Shown: one piece after another, positions 34,307 through 47,310 of the stretch
Layout: each line of letters opens with the position of its first letter
Numbering within the stretch: the stretch's first letter is position 1
Origin: Hydra vulgaris
Taxonomy: Eukaryota; Cnidaria; Hydrozoa; Anthoathecata; Hydridae
Length of the DNA: 64,000 nucleotides
Assembly (NCBI RefSeq): GCF_038396675.1
Contig: NC_088934.1
Location: forward strand, 51,355,001-51,419,000
Reading direction: 5' to 3'
Translations under genes and position numbers: made by a program
Notes under the pieces: model-generated
Told to the model about the DNA's origin: nothing
Seen by the model: only the letters and a program-made list of their open reading frames with translations
Database searches by the model: none

Positions 34307-36950
34307 TTAAAATTTGTAAATATAAATATACACAGATAAAAAAAAAAAAAAAATATAATAAATATTTGCTGCAGCTCTCAGACCTTCTTTTCGTGTTGAT
34401 AAACACTTCCTTGTGATAGATCCCTGTTTTATAGCAAATATTTCAATTGCTCTTTGTTTAACTTCACTCTTTTTCAGCAGCCAATCCATTGTTTTATTAA
34501 TTTTGCTTTTTACTATACTGTCAAAAAAACCTATTGTTGTATTAGGAGTCCTTTTGTTCTGAGCATCGTCCATAACTAGTACTCTTTCACTATGCATATT
34601 ATGCACTGGTGCTGAGGAAGCACTCAGTAAAACTTCAGGGGTGGCATTACTTAGATTACCTGTTAAAAACTGTTAAATTCAGTTGTCTCTCGAGCACAGC
34701 AAGAAATCCTGATGCTAATGATTTTGAAACGTTTTTAGAGGACTCCTTAAGATTTTTTTTCTTAGGGAAGCAAGAATATTATTATGAGATGATACTTCAG
34801 CTCATAATGTTATACTTGAAATAGGTCATCTCTAACAAGCTCAATCCAGCTGAGACAAAGTTTCATGAGTAGGATCTGTAATTGTAAAATATTATTAAAC
34901 AAGCATTTAAAAGTTTTATTTTTTAATTTAATAATATATATTGAAGTAATATTATATTATAGTATACTCCATTATAATGGACTATTTCACTATTCATATT
35001 ATATTTTACTATTTCATTATAATAAAATGTACTATTTCAAACTACTATACTTCTTCATGTTACATTAAATATTTCTTATCATATATAAAACTATTTTTAA
35101 TTTATTGTAAGCTTAAAAAGTAAAGAAATTAATATTTTAATCAAAAGGAACTATAACATTTATTCCTTACACTTCCAAGTGTGAATGTTTAACCTTGTTT
35201 TTATAAAATTGAGTCATCCAAAGCCCTGTGATTAGTTTGCCATATAAAAATAAGACAATAAGACTTTTATTTCAATTTATGTAGCGTAAAAGACAGTATC
35301 TCTCCAGTATACAGTTCCTGCAAGGTGGAAAAGTATATAAAGTCTGTTGCCAACATAACGCGCTATTGTACCCAGGCGTAGTCCAATGCTAATTAAAAAT
35401 GTCTCAAAGCCTGCTTGGTCACCAGCTTTCATTTTGTATCTATAAACAGAAACAATTATATTATTGCAATTGAAATTGAACACAATTACAAAAAAATAAA
35501 TTAAAAAAAAAAAAAATGTAGGCATTAAATACCTTAACTTTGAGACTGCATATAGTAGGTTCGCAGCTCTACCCTCTGTGTCATAAATTTCACTTTTGAT
35601 GCCCATCTCACTATCATATTGGTGCAGCAATGTGCGCCTTTGTTGCAAGTCCCTCAAGAGGGTGAACATTGCAATGGAGTGCTTCCCAAGCTGCTTCCCG
35701 AAAACGTTGCTCAGTTCTCTATTAACACAATTTACAGATACTCTATATGCAAGTGTCGACTGAAACGTGTTTACAAGTCTGTGAATGATAACATGTTGTT
35801 GGATGCCACTAAATTATGAATACGTTGATGCTAAGTCTTGAATAGCATTAATTAAATGTTCCATATAATTATTCATTTTACCTCCAGATAATTCTGCTAT
35901 TTGTATAGTTAACAATTTTCTGGCAGATGATATATGACATTCATTTATACAAATTCCATCAATAGAGGTTGAGTCCCAAGAAAGAATAGCAATAGCTGAA
36001 GAAGAGAATTAAGTATTCTCTGCTACTTGGATGTCAGAAACAACCCCTAACTCAGGAACAGGAATGTTTACAACATATTTAAGTGTCAATTCCTTGATAA
36101 TAAATTTCATCCAAAATCCAATATTTTTTATTGAAACCTGATTTAACAAGCACTTGTACACACATTTTCGTAGAGGTACATCAAAAAAAAATGTGTTTTG
36201 ATTCTGGAGTTTTTATTTTCCAATTTTTGTAGGAAAACTTTTCTGCGCCAACTCTAATTTTACTTTTAGTTTATCGGCAACCATCTGCAAACCGGCATTC
36301 TCAGAGTTTTTACATTTGATAACTCTTTTTAACTCCATTTGTTTCAGTTTGTGTTTTGATACCAAGCAATGTGTAAACTTGTATTCTTTTTTCTAATAAC
36401 AATTTTGCTGTTAAAATGTTCTCTTTTATACAATTTTTTAAATTAGTTTTCTTTTTAGTTTAACATTTTCATTTTTAACCAATCTTATCTGTTGTCTGAG
36501 ATGATTAATTACTTTAGAACATTTTTTACATTGCATTTCTATCTCAGATGTCTTTATTTTCTTTACATCAGAAACATCCTCATTATTAAATATAATTTTG
36601 CTTATTTCATGCTTAGCTGGAGTAACAACAAATTTTTCCGCTAAGATTTTAAATATATATAATTCCGAATGATTGTTAATCTTTTCTTTAGAACCTGTAT
36701 TTTTTTGTTAAGCCTTTTTAGCTTGTTAATGACAGTTTAGATTGTGCATTGAATGTTTCGAGAATTCATGATTTCATGTTTCTTTTTTGCAGTGTTAAAC
36801 ATATTTTTCTTTCTGAAAAACAAGTGTAGATTTCGAAACCATTTCTAAACGTAAAAATGTTTTTGTATGCTTTAAAAGAGTCTATATAATTGTCAAACTC
36901 AAGTAAAGTCTTAGCTGTTTCAAGTTTCCAATTTGACTAGCAAATCTTGA
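34307..36950 (-). pseudogene. Unnamed TE gene family F, copy 1
   Basis: Read right to left: a coiled-coil-like leader (INHLRQQIRLVKNENVKLKR, about 36470), then VPELGVVSDIQVAEN, AILSWDSTSIDGICINECHI (36000-35930), LTIQIAELSGGK, HCNVHPLEGLATKAH, YDSEMGIKSEIYDTEGRAAN. An intron of about 120 bp follows, then YKMKAGDQAGFETFLI and YVGNRLYILFHLAG. Last is a C-terminal exon with MHNMHSERVLVMDDAQ, TIGFFDSIVKSKINKTMDWL. I recognise this block order as a repetitive protein family of marine invertebrates and Hydra, thought to be transposon-borne; the superfamily name and catalytic residues I cannot give. Stops (for example near 36018) and frameshifts are frequent. Confidence 0.5.
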
Positions 36951-37129
36951 GTATTGTACTTCTAAGATATTAAAAAAATACACAGTATATAAGACATGTA
37001 CCAGAAAAAATCTGCGCAGACATTTTAAAGGATAATTATTAAACTATTGTATTTCGATATTGAATGTTATATACTTTTTGAAAGTACGTATATTAATATT
37101 CTTAAATATCACTTAGGAAAGTTTATGAA

Positions 37130-37765
37130 GTTTTGTACATGAGAACGTGCACACTTTGCGTTTCACACTTGATTTCAGCATTTGCACAGTCTTCGGCTGG
37201 GCTTTCTTGGTAGCTCTAATCCATTTATTTTTGAAGTCTTTAATGTTTTTGGCTTCTTTTACATTGAACATTAGTTTTCTTTAGACAAGAGCCCAATACA
37301 TTTTTAAAGAACGTAGTTCGGGACAATGCGGTGGATTGTAGTGTTTTTCAACGAAATCTACTTTATGTTTTCTAAGCCAGTTTTAAGTTGTCCCAGAGTA
37401 GTAACATGAGGCTAAATTGGGGCAAAATAACGGATTACTCGTGTGTGTTTTTAAAAACACCAAAAAGCTATCTTTGAGGCATTCTTTTATATATATTTTA
37501 GTATTAATTGTTCCCGTAGTCACAAACCAATAGCTTTTTTTATCACATTCACAAATTGTTTGCCAAACCAAGAGTTTTTTAGCAAATTTTTGCATCCCAA
37601 TGCATTTATAATTGGAATATAGTTTCTTGCGATTAATTGCTGAATAATATTGGTGTCCTGGAAGAGAACGGAAATATAGAGCACAATAAGTTTCATCATC
37701 AATAACCAAACAAGAAATTTTGGCACATAATGCAGATTTTTTCTGACACATGCCTTACAATACAA
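37130..37765 (-). pseudogene. Mariner-type transposase, C-terminal half
   Basis: Minus-strand blocks: LVIDDETYCALYF (first catalytic Asp region), KLLVWQTICECDKKSYWFVT, TINTKIYIKECL, NPLFCPNLASCYYSG, YNPPHCPELRSLKMYWALV and FKNKWIRATKKAQPKTVQ. This is the IS630/Tc1/mariner DDE domain. The usual FWPDLASCHY box reads FCPNLASCYY, so the second catalytic Asp appears to be Asn. One in-frame stop lies after SGTT (37383-37385). The N-terminal helix-turn-helix part and the terminal repeats are missing. It lies between the two family F copies on the same strand. Confidence 0.75.
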
Positions 37766-37976
37766 TGTTGTTTTGAAATTACATACAACTATTATTATAA
37801 TAATTCTGTCATAGGCTATGACACAATTACTAATATTACTATTATTATTATTATTAATACATTATAAATAGTCTAAAGCATGGGCTAACATGGCGTTTGG
37901 TTGTTGTAATAGCAGAACCTTTTGAAAAAACAATACCTACCCAATAACGTATTTAATTTGTTTGTTAACTTATTTA

Positions 37977-38083
<107 letters not shown>

Positions 38084-38099
38084 TAGGTACGAGACATGA

Positions 38100-38989
38100 A
38101 TATTTTAAATTAATCAAACACTAGATTGTTATATATCATTGATAAGGTTTTTAATTCAGTATTTTAAAGGTTAAAAAGTTATCAAAATTGAACAATTCTC
38201 TGAAAAGTTATGGCATTTTGAGTACTGGATTTTTGATATATGGACTTCTTGAAGAAACTGTGATCAAATTTGAGATTTTTTTAACTTAAAACGCCATAAC
38301 TTGGTCAATTCTTATTGAAATACATAAAACATGGTATCAAAAGATAGGTTTAACAAAGGGCACTATGTATATACAAAGGTTGTACAAAGGGTGCTAGAGG
38401 GGCGTCTACAAAACTCTTTGTTATGTAGGAAAATAAAGATTTTTTAAAGGAAAATATTATTATTTATTTCAAATACATAATTTTAATTTGTGCTTTTTAA
38501 TATATTCTAACAGGGTACCATCAAATATGATTTGGATACTTTAGGTTGATAGGCTAGAAGTCCTTTTGGCTTCGGACGCACCCTCTGACCCAATATCAAG
38601 ATTATTGCTTTAACTTCATATAAAAATGCATACAATTTAGTATCAAAAGAAAGAATGAAAGATTTTAGGGATAAATCCGTGAAAAGGGTTCAAAAGGGTA
38701 TTATTCGAAAGCTATACACCTCTCACACCTTTGTTAGGGTGGGTTAAAACTTAAATATTTTTTTGTAATAATAAATAGTATTTATATAAAACACAAATTT
38801 TTCATAAAAAAATCAAATTCAACTATATACAAAAATTAAAATACAAAAACATTATATACAAGTATCAACTTATTAAGTATATACATACACACTATACATA
38901 CACCTATCAATAAGTGTATATAGATTCAGCTAAGTGAATCTATATAAGCATATTTATAGTTGTTAATAACTACATTCCTGAATCCTCTG
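38100..38989. other. No gene seen
   Basis: AT-rich with several GGGTGCTAG/GGGTATTATT-like stretches. It may be 3' non-coding sequence of family F copy 2 or an insertion. No domain. Confidence 0.4.
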
Positions 38990-41530
38990 CCATCCCTCTT
39001 TCATCATCAGGCCCATATGCGGAAGGCCCTTTTTGAATTAGGCCAGGGTGGCTTTGGCGCCAAACCAAGAAATCACTCCTCAACAAGTCTATATTAAAAA
39101 CAAAAATATTAAATGAGTGTTCAAAAAATTAAAATGTAAAACAAAAATTAAAACACAGTAAAAAACTTACCAAGGAGGTCTTGGTTTTCACTCTGGGTGC
39201 CAGATGGCAGTGATGACGTGGATGAAGCTGGTAAATTTATTTTTAAAGTTTTTAATATGAAATAAGTTTAATAAAAATTATAAAAAATAGTGTTCATTTA
39301 GTAAAAAACCATTTAAACAAACAAATTTACGACATCATTAAGATATATCTACCAAGTTCCTCCCATTTGCACCTCTTACCTCATTTAGTGTCTAGATTGT
39401 CTTTAGTGTAATAGAAAGTGAGAAATACCTTTTATATTGTCGCTTCAAGACAACTTGCACAGCATCAAGACAAGCAGAAGTCAATTTTTTAAGCTGGTTA
39501 TCAATGAAGCTTATACGAGTGTTAGTGGTTAGCAATGGAGCATATATTGATTTAAAAATTTTAGGGGCAAGAGTATTCCCAAAAAAATCTTTTCTTCTGC
39601 AAAACTGAGCAGCTGGATTAGATTTACTATTTGTAATTATTAGCAAAACTTTTTTTTCACTAACTGACTACCAGAAACATGATCAAAAGTTGCATCTTCT
39701 TTTAAACATAAAACTTTTTCATTCAAGGCTCAGAATTGCTTGCAAACTTTTACATTTTAATGTTCCAACAGTGAGGAAATGTTTGTAATCACTGTAATGC
39801 TTCATAAAAATGAAACAATTATGAAAAAGAATATGTAGCCGATTTCCATGATATCTTGGAATATTACTTCGTAATAGATCGTTTTCATTTAAAAAATTTA
39901 CAAATCCTTTTGGATCACCTTTGACATCTATAATCCTCATCTTGTTCATGCCTAAAACAATTTTAACTACCATTCAATCATTTCCAAATAACTAAAACTC
40001 TCACACTCAAGAGAACATTCAAGCAACATGAAACTGCACACTCAAGCGACATGAAACTGCACACTCAAGCGACATGAAACTGCACACTCAAGCGAAATGA
40101 AACTGCAATTATGTAAAGAGAGTGCAAATAGCAGTTCAGCTCATTCAAATTCTTGCCCCAGGTTGCACAAACTTTGTTTATAGTTAGATGGTTGACTGCA
40201 ACTTTGTCTGACATTGTGTTAGATATATTTTCAATAATCGAGTTACAACATTCATCAAAGCTACTTTGGTAAAAGTCTGAATAATCAAATGTCATATAAT
40301 CAATTGAAGTGCAGATATGACTTTCATAATCAAATGCTGTTCCTCCTGGTAACTGATCTAGAGCAAACACAAGCCATTTATCTTAAGATGTTTAGTTAAT
40401 GCTATTAATGTGGACACTTTCTTGTGTTGTAGCATCAAACCCAAGAGTAGGATTATTATTATGCATAGCCCACTCTGCTGCTTGCAAATCTGGAATACTG
40501 CCAAGTTCACGAGCTCTTTGCTCAACAGTACTTTGATGAGGAATATTATTAAAAATAACACCCATATAATACCCTATTTTGCTCATAAGATATGGAATGT
40601 TACCTGTTAGTTATATTACACAACAAAATATTTTAAATTCTTATTCTTATTTGTAATTGATATGTTTTTTTATCTCTGGCATAGTTACATTTCTTTCCTC
40701 CTTTATCTGGAGCAAATCATTCTCTAAACTAGCAATTACCCTGTTAATTGTAAAAAACAGCAACATTATGCTTAGTTGCCTTAACTTATGATTTTTATTT
40801 GATTTCAAAGCTTTTTTTTCAGCTTTAAAGTGACAAATCTGTTCACTGTAATTTTCATTTTTTTGTGTGCGTTTTTTTCATCTGGTATTTCTGACCTTGA
40901 AGCTTTAATTATTTTTTCTTTTCGTTAAACATTTTGTCTTAGAACACGTAATTGATTTGGCATGCTGTTTAATTCAGCTTTTAAAAGTGCTATCTTGCTC
41001 CGACATTATTTGTCAGAGTTAGCTTTTTTTGTTTTATAGGGCCAAATTTCTCTCTAAATATACGTTTAGTTATGTCTCATTCGCTATAACCTGCAGATGT
41101 TGATGTTCAACTGGTTAAAGGAGATAAAACATTCATATTGGCATATGAAACATCTGAGAAGCCTGATGATAATACAATATTCGGCAAACTTGATATATGG
41201 CTTAAAAAAGGTTTATTGCAAAATTTATAAAAACGCTTACTGTCCCCAGCCCTGTTATAATTTCTAGACCAATTCAATGATTTATTTAAGTGTATATATA
41301 TGAGACTACTAACCTGATTTTTACATGTCTCTATCTTAAAATGTCTAGTGACTTGTTGAGATGTTTTGAGAAACGAATCACTATTTTTTGTAAATAATAA
41401 AAAAATATGTCCATTTCTACAAACTGTATTACACTCTGTATAAGAGTCAATGCCTATTTGCGACAATTCAAAATTAGTAGTTAAATATTTTTTGCATGCA
41501 CTTTAAAACACAAACCTTTTTTTGGCCCTA
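38990..41530 (-). pseudogene. Unnamed TE gene family F, copy 2
   Basis: A diverged relative of 34307-36950. Right to left: an N-terminal exon (SQIGIDSYTECNTVCRNG, FLSHISSLPNIVLSSGFSD; 41466-41107), a coiled-coil-like stretch (NSMPNQLRVLRQNV), then SKIGYYMGVIFNNIPHQ, LGSIPDLQAAEWAMHNNN, LGFDATTQESVHINSI (40400), ALDQLPGGTAFDYESHICTS, NISNTMSDKVAVNHLTIN and LNELNCYLHSL. A 23-bp tandem repeat follows, then MNKMRIIDVKGDPKGFVNF, YHGNRLHILFHNC and QLKKLTSACLDAVQVVLK. The last exons are 39171-39227 and 38990-39089. Splice sites at 39169-39170 (donor) and 39228-39229 (acceptor) look good. Scattered stops make it a pseudogene. Function unknown; presumed transposon protein. Confidence 0.55.
40019..40110. 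repeat. 23-bp tandem repeat, four units
   Basis: Units start at 40019, 40042, 40065 and 40088 (TCAAGCGACATGAAACTGCA plus three bases). They interrupt the family F reading frame after LHSL, and 23 is not a multiple of three. Confidence 0.9.
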
Positions 41531-41735
41531 TGATAGCAGAAAAAAAAGTTTAATTTTTATAAATAAAAAATAATGTATTTAAATAATGGTAAATATAATA
41601 ACTTTAAAATTGCTAACTATATTACACCTATTTAGTACAATTAAATAATCTATATCCAACATCATTATTGTTATTACTTATACATTCGACCCCACCTCAC
41701 TACGAGTGTATCGCATTATTGAAGTTTAAAAAGTT
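41531..41735. other. No gene seen
   Basis: AT-rich spacer between family F copy 2 and the 161-bp tandem duplication. Confidence 0.5.
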
Positions 41736-41739
41736 ATCT

Positions 41740-42060
41740 AGTTAGAGTATATGGTTAAGGTGTCTGAGTCTGCTTTTTTTCAATGAAATTTGGCAGGTAG
41801 TAAGAAAAGAGGTTTTTAAAGGTGAGAGAATATATTAGAAAAATGAACCAGCATTCCTTTGATATATACTCGATGTCCAAACAACAACAAAATTTTACCT
41901 AATTGGAGTAGAGTTTTAAAGTGTCTGAGTATGCTTTTTTTTCAATTAAATTTGGCAGGGAGTAAGAAAAAAGGTTATTAAAGGTGAGAGAATATTTTAG
42001 AAAAATTAACCAGCATTCCTTCGATATATACTTGATGTCCAAAAAACAAGCAAATTTTTA
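41740..42060. repeat. Tandem duplication, 161-bp unit
   Basis: GTGTCTGAGTNTGCTTTTTT recurs at 41760 and 41921. The following text (AATTTGGCAGG, AAAGGTGAGAGAATAT, CCAGCATTCCTT, GATGTCCAAA) is repeated in order. Copies differ by roughly one base in ten. Confidence 0.85.
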
Positions 42061-42160
42061 ACAACAATCAAATTCATAATAAATAAAGTTTTACATCACA
42101 ACACAATTACATTACAACACAAGTTCATACCATGCAACTTTTCAACAAACTTGAAAAAGC

Positions 42161-42161
<1 letters not shown>

Positions 42162-42254
<93 letters not shown>
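42162..42254. repeat. (TA)n array at hAT left end
   Basis: About 93 bp of TA repeat ending exactly where the hAT terminus CAGGGGCGGAT begins. Confidence 0.95.
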
Positions 42255-42257
<3 letters not shown>

Positions 42258-45200
42258 GGGCGGATCTAGGGGACGTCTGGTACGTACCCAAAAATATCAG
42301 AAATATAATTTTGGTCTGAGAAAAAAAAGGGTAATGCTCAAATAATAAGTTAATAATAAAATATACTGCATTTCAAGTCATATTTTTTTTTATATTATAA
42401 ATAATATTGCAGTTTTGTTGAATCGGGTTAAAATTATAGTCAGTTATATTTATAGCGTAACGGGTTCTTGTTTAAAGCGAGTTGTTTAAGCGAGATTGAT
42501 AAATAATATTTGTTGAAAAACATTAATTGACGCTACCAATTTTATTTCACTATAAAATGAAAATTGTTGTTAATTTTGGATTTAATTTGTTAAAAAAATT
42601 ATTAATAGAACTCTATACTTAAAATAAATTTTGGACGTCTCTTTCGACATTCACCCAAAGTTAAATATTTATTAAAATCTTTTGTTATACGGTTATCAGG
42701 AGGTGAAAAAATTTATAACAACAAATACACAATACAATACACCAATGGACGTCCCCAATTTTATATGATTATATAGTGTATCTTTTTTTAAATTTTAGTT
42801 TTCGCAATTTATTTTTTATATATATGATTTATTTGATAAAAAAAAATTGTCGGACGTCCCCTTTGACATACGCCCTGAAATATATAAAATTTACAAAATT
42901 AATAAATGGAATCATAAACTTATAAAATTATCAAATTACCAAATATTCAAAATGTCGCTCGAAATTGAAATCACTAAGCTTAATAACGAAGTCAAAACAG
43001 CTATGCTGCAAAATGACAAAATAAAATTAATCTCCTGGAAAAAAAAGTTGGAAACAAATGTCAGTTCTTTTAAAGATGCCAATATTGTTGACTCATTTAA
43101 AGATGAGACACTTAAAAGTTATGAAATCTTTATTCCAAAGATTTTCAAAGTAAAACATAATGGCAATTTTCTTTTTTTAAGGTACTGATATTTTTATTAT
43201 ATTGTTTTGTTATTGATACAATGTATTGATTTTTTTAAGTAATAAATATAAAACTAATAAATATGAAACTTAAAAATACACATAATAAATTTAATGAAAA
43301 TTATTTGTTATATTTTACGTATATCTTAGGTCTCAAACAACTGGAAACTGTCTACACAGTTCTATCTCCTAATGTCTATCTGGGAATAACTGTATAGTTA
43401 ATGATTTAAGATTATTGACCTCAATTGAAATTTTCCTAAACGCTGATTTTTATTATAACCACCCAACTTTTCAATATGTTTTTAATAATAATCCAAGCTC
43501 TTTTTTATGTTTTGATATCATTCTTTCTATGTCAGTCTCCCTAAGTTCTTTGGCTACAGGAAAAAAATGTGAAGAATTGGTACAAGAGGAAGCTGTTAAT
43601 AATTGTAATGATAAAAACTGGTCTTCTTTCCTTTGTATTCTTGCATTGTCAAGTGTTTGCAGCAAAAAAATAGAATGTTTATACCCAGATTTTGGTCTAC
43701 CAAAGTATAAAAGTTTATTTAGCCATACTATTTTACCGCGTATAAATTCATTAAACGATATTGAATCTTTTTATCTCCTTTTTTATTACGAAGGTATTTT
43801 AAATTTTTTTTCTCCTTTTCAACACAACCATTATACTCCTTTATTAATGAGAGAGAATTTAAAACGCAAAATTTGCGATGGAATTGGCAAAAAGTTACAG
43901 ACTAAAATAAATTTCTATGTTAAATCTAAACATCAAGATTGTAATCTTTTGCAAGAAAAAATAACAAATAAATCTACGCTAGTTTCTAGTCAATCATCTA
44001 CATCTTTATCCAATTTTAGTAAAATTACTTTTTGTGAACCATTTTCTTTACCCTCCAACAATTACAATATTGGTTATTTGGTTTCTAACTATACTAGTTA
44101 TTCAAATGTTGCGAAAACCTTAAATAATTCTGAACTTCAAAATTTAGTTCAATCTGTTTTTGTTCCTAGTAAGAAATTTATTTTTCCTAAAAATAATAAT
44201 GGACGAAGTTTTCAATTTATATGGATAGAAAAATTTCCATGGCTTACATACTCAAATATATTTGATGGAGCTTTCTGTTTACCATGTGTACTTTTTGGGC
44301 ACAATTTTCCATCTGAATGTAGTTTAGCTGAAAGATTATTTAGTAAGCCTTATGATCGCTAGAATGATGCTTCTCGTTACTTTCAGAAACATGTGTTTAG
44401 CAAAAAGAATAAGTCTGTCTGCAGAAATAAAGGTTTACATGTAAAAACTGCTCAAGTTTTATTTTCATTATCATCGATTTGGTCTTGTAAAACAGAATCA
44501 ATAGACATTATATCTCAAAAAATAGTTCAATCACAGATTTCCAAAAATCGAAAGTTATTGCAACCTATTATTGAAACAGTTATTCATTGTGAGCGTCTTG
44601 GGCTTTCTTTACGTATGCATAAAGACGACTATAAGTTTCATCCTGAAAATGGTGATTTTTCTAATCACACTGCAGGAAATTTTATTAAATTGCTACATTT
44701 CCGTGTTTAAGCTAGTGATAAAATTCTTGAAGATCATCTCAAGTATCATCAACAAACTGCTTCCTACATATCTAAGACATCACAAAATCAACTAATAAAA
44801 TGTTGTGGAGAAGTTGTTACTGACGCAATAATTGGAGAAATTAAAAAGTCTAAGTATTTTTCTATTATAGCTGATAAAGCCTCAGACAGTAATAATAAAG
44901 AACAACTATCATTAGTAATACGATTTGTTGATTCCAAGTTCAATATAAGAGAAGAATTTATTAGTTTCTTACATTGCAGTAACGGTGTTACTGGTCAAGG
45001 ATTATTTAGTGTTTTGTTAAAAAGTATTTCAGATTTTTCGTTGGATATTATGAATTGTAGAGGACAGTCATATGATGGTGCTGGGGCAATGTCTGGACAC
45101 ACCAAAGGGTTATCATCTCGTGTTTTAAATCTTAATGAAAAAGCTATATATGTTCATTGTTACAGTCATAGACTTAATTTAGCCATTTGTGCATCATGCA

Positions 45201-47129
45201 ATGTTTAATATGTCAAAAATCTTCTGGTGCATGTTAAAGATGTATCATACTTTTTTAATCTTTCATCTACAAGGCAACAAAGTTAGGAGGAGCACATTAA
45301 AAGAACTGCTCCAGTTGCTGGTAAAAAAAAATTGAAAGATGTTTGTAGAACGCGTTGGGAAAAAGTTAATGGTTTGGATACTTTTCAAGAACTTTTTATT
45401 CCTTTGGTTTCTTGTCTTGAAGAAATGTCTTTAAATGTTAATAAGAGTTTTAATCACTCAACGTCTCCCAGTGCATCCTCGTTTCTGAAGTTAATAACAG
45501 GTTTTGACTTTATTGTTGCTTTATGTATAACAAGAAATGTCTTTGACATTACTCTTCCAGTAACACAAATGTTGCAGTCAAAGAGTAATGATATTTATGA
45601 TGGTTTAAATCTTATTCGGGCATTAAAAGATGTTATATCTTCGCTTAGAAGTATAGCTGATCAACACCATCAAATGTGCTATGAACAAGCTCTAAAAATA
45701 GCCCATGAGCTAAATGTTACTGAACCTTAGCCAAAAACTTCTTTTATTTCAAAAAACAGATATAATGCTCCTTCGGAATGTGTTTCTGATTATTTTAAAA
45801 TAGCAATCACAATTCCTTTGTTAGACCATCTGAGTACTGAACTAGGCACAAGGTTTGACAACACTACCATAAAATTTTATAAAGCGCTTGTCTTAGTTTC
45901 TACTAAAATGATTTCAGAAGTTCGAAGTTCTCGTGACACTAGTTGGAAAGAATATATAGTACCTTTTAGTGAATTTTACAGGGCAGATTTACCAAATCCA
46001 CTTGCTTTACCTGGTGAGCTTGACCTATGGGAAGCTTATTGGTTGAATTTTGAAGGTAATGTCCCTTCTAATATTACTGAGAATTTAAAAGCAATAAATT
46101 TTCCTGGCTTTGAGAACATAAAAATTATTCTACAGTTACTTGCTACCTTTCCTTTAACTTCATGTGAATGTGAGCGCACATTTTCTTCGCTTCGGCGCCT
46201 GAAAAATTATACGCGAAGCACAATGGTAGAGGAACGCTTAAATGGTTTAGCTTTGATGAATATTCATACAGAGTCAGTAATAGATATCGAAAAAGTTATT
46301 GATAAATTTGAAATTACTAATCGTAGATTAAGTTTTAAATAAATATTAAAAAATAAAAATAGAAAACTAATATATTAATAATAAAAAATAAAAAAAGTAA
46401 GAAAATTAAAAAAAAAAAATTCATTACCGCTTGGTAAAAAGGCTATTTTCATAGCCATACATTTTTATAAAACATAATTTGGCATGAACAAATCATTGGC
46501 ATACAATGTTTTTTGCTGTTGCCTTCAGGTGTATCGATTTTGTTGCGGTTCATTCTTTTAAAGTTCTGTGTTATGATTACAAATGTTATGATTTTATTTT
46601 TTTTCAGATTTGTTTATCAGCAAGGTTGAAAAGAATGAAGATGGGTTTACAATTTTTTTTTTAGCTAACTGGAATACTAGAATGTGACACTAAATATATT
46701 TTTATATAACTCCATATTGATTGTTTTTTTGTTTTGTTTTTAGATGTCCTTAGTTGTAACAGTCTTATCACAGAGCGAAGCTGAAAAGGATTAACTAGGA
46801 AATTCGTGCCTCCTTCTTTACCAAAGCTTTCTTTGAACCAGGGATATCTTGCTTCTGAAACATGCAGCTATTACACCACGGCTGTTTATTATAATATTAT
46901 AATACCTAATGTAAAGAACTTTTTAAATAACAAATATACAAATTTGAAACAGTAATGTGTAATCGTATAACTTTATAATCGGGTATCAGCCAGGATGCAG
47001 GGGGGATGGGCCCCCTACACCATAATCTTAAAGTCCTAAATGCTCTTAGAATTCAGAACATTTAAAATTAGAGGACTTTTTTTTTTTTTTTTTTTGACGT
47101 ACCCAAATAATTATCTGCATCCGCTCCTG
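42255..47129. mobile_element. hAT element, 4875 bp, in TA repeat
   Basis: The left end reads CAGGGGCGGATCTAGGGG. The right end, read on the minus strand from 47129, is CAGGAGCGGATGCAG. Both continue into a shared GGGTACGT/ACGTACCC sub-terminal motif. CAGGGGCGGATC-type ends are typical of hAT. Both flanks are pure TA repeat, so an 8-bp target duplication (ATATATAT/TATATATA) is consistent but cannot be proven. The transposase gene 42952-46342 lies inside on the plus strand. The 3' part (46343-47129) is non-coding and includes a second GGATGCAGGGGGGATGGG stretch near 46990. Confidence 0.75.
42952..46342 (+). pseudogene. hAT transposase with N-terminal OTU-like domain
   Basis: Exon 1 (42952-43181) and exon 2 (43330-46342) have GT/AG borders and join in frame, giving 1081 codons. 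Codons about 78-250 look like an OTU cysteine protease: TTGNCLHSSIS (Cys about 84), DLRLLTSIEIFLNADFYY, WSSFLCILALSSV and QHNHYTPL (His about 244). A TTF-type zinc finger region follows (FCLPCVLFG, about codon 394), then DUF4371/RNase H-like blocks (IIADKASDSNNKEQLSLV, SYDGAGAMSGHTKGLSSR, VHCYSHRLNLA). Last is the hAT dimerisation motif CECERTFSSLRRLKNYTRST near codon 1025. In-frame stops are TAA 43370, TAG 44360, TAA 44708, TAA 45206, TAG 45284 and TAG 45728. No frameshift is needed. The OTU assignment rests on motif order only. ZMYM1/hAT-type transposases cut and paste DNA. Confidence 0.8.
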
Positions 47130-47146
47130 TATATATATAAACATAT

Positions 47147-47310
<164 letters not shown>

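Noticed and set aside
38998-39030. CTGATGATGAAA on the minus strand as a ribozyme core
   Set aside because: There is no room for stem II between CTGATGA and GAAA. The sequence is the last coding exon of family F copy 2.
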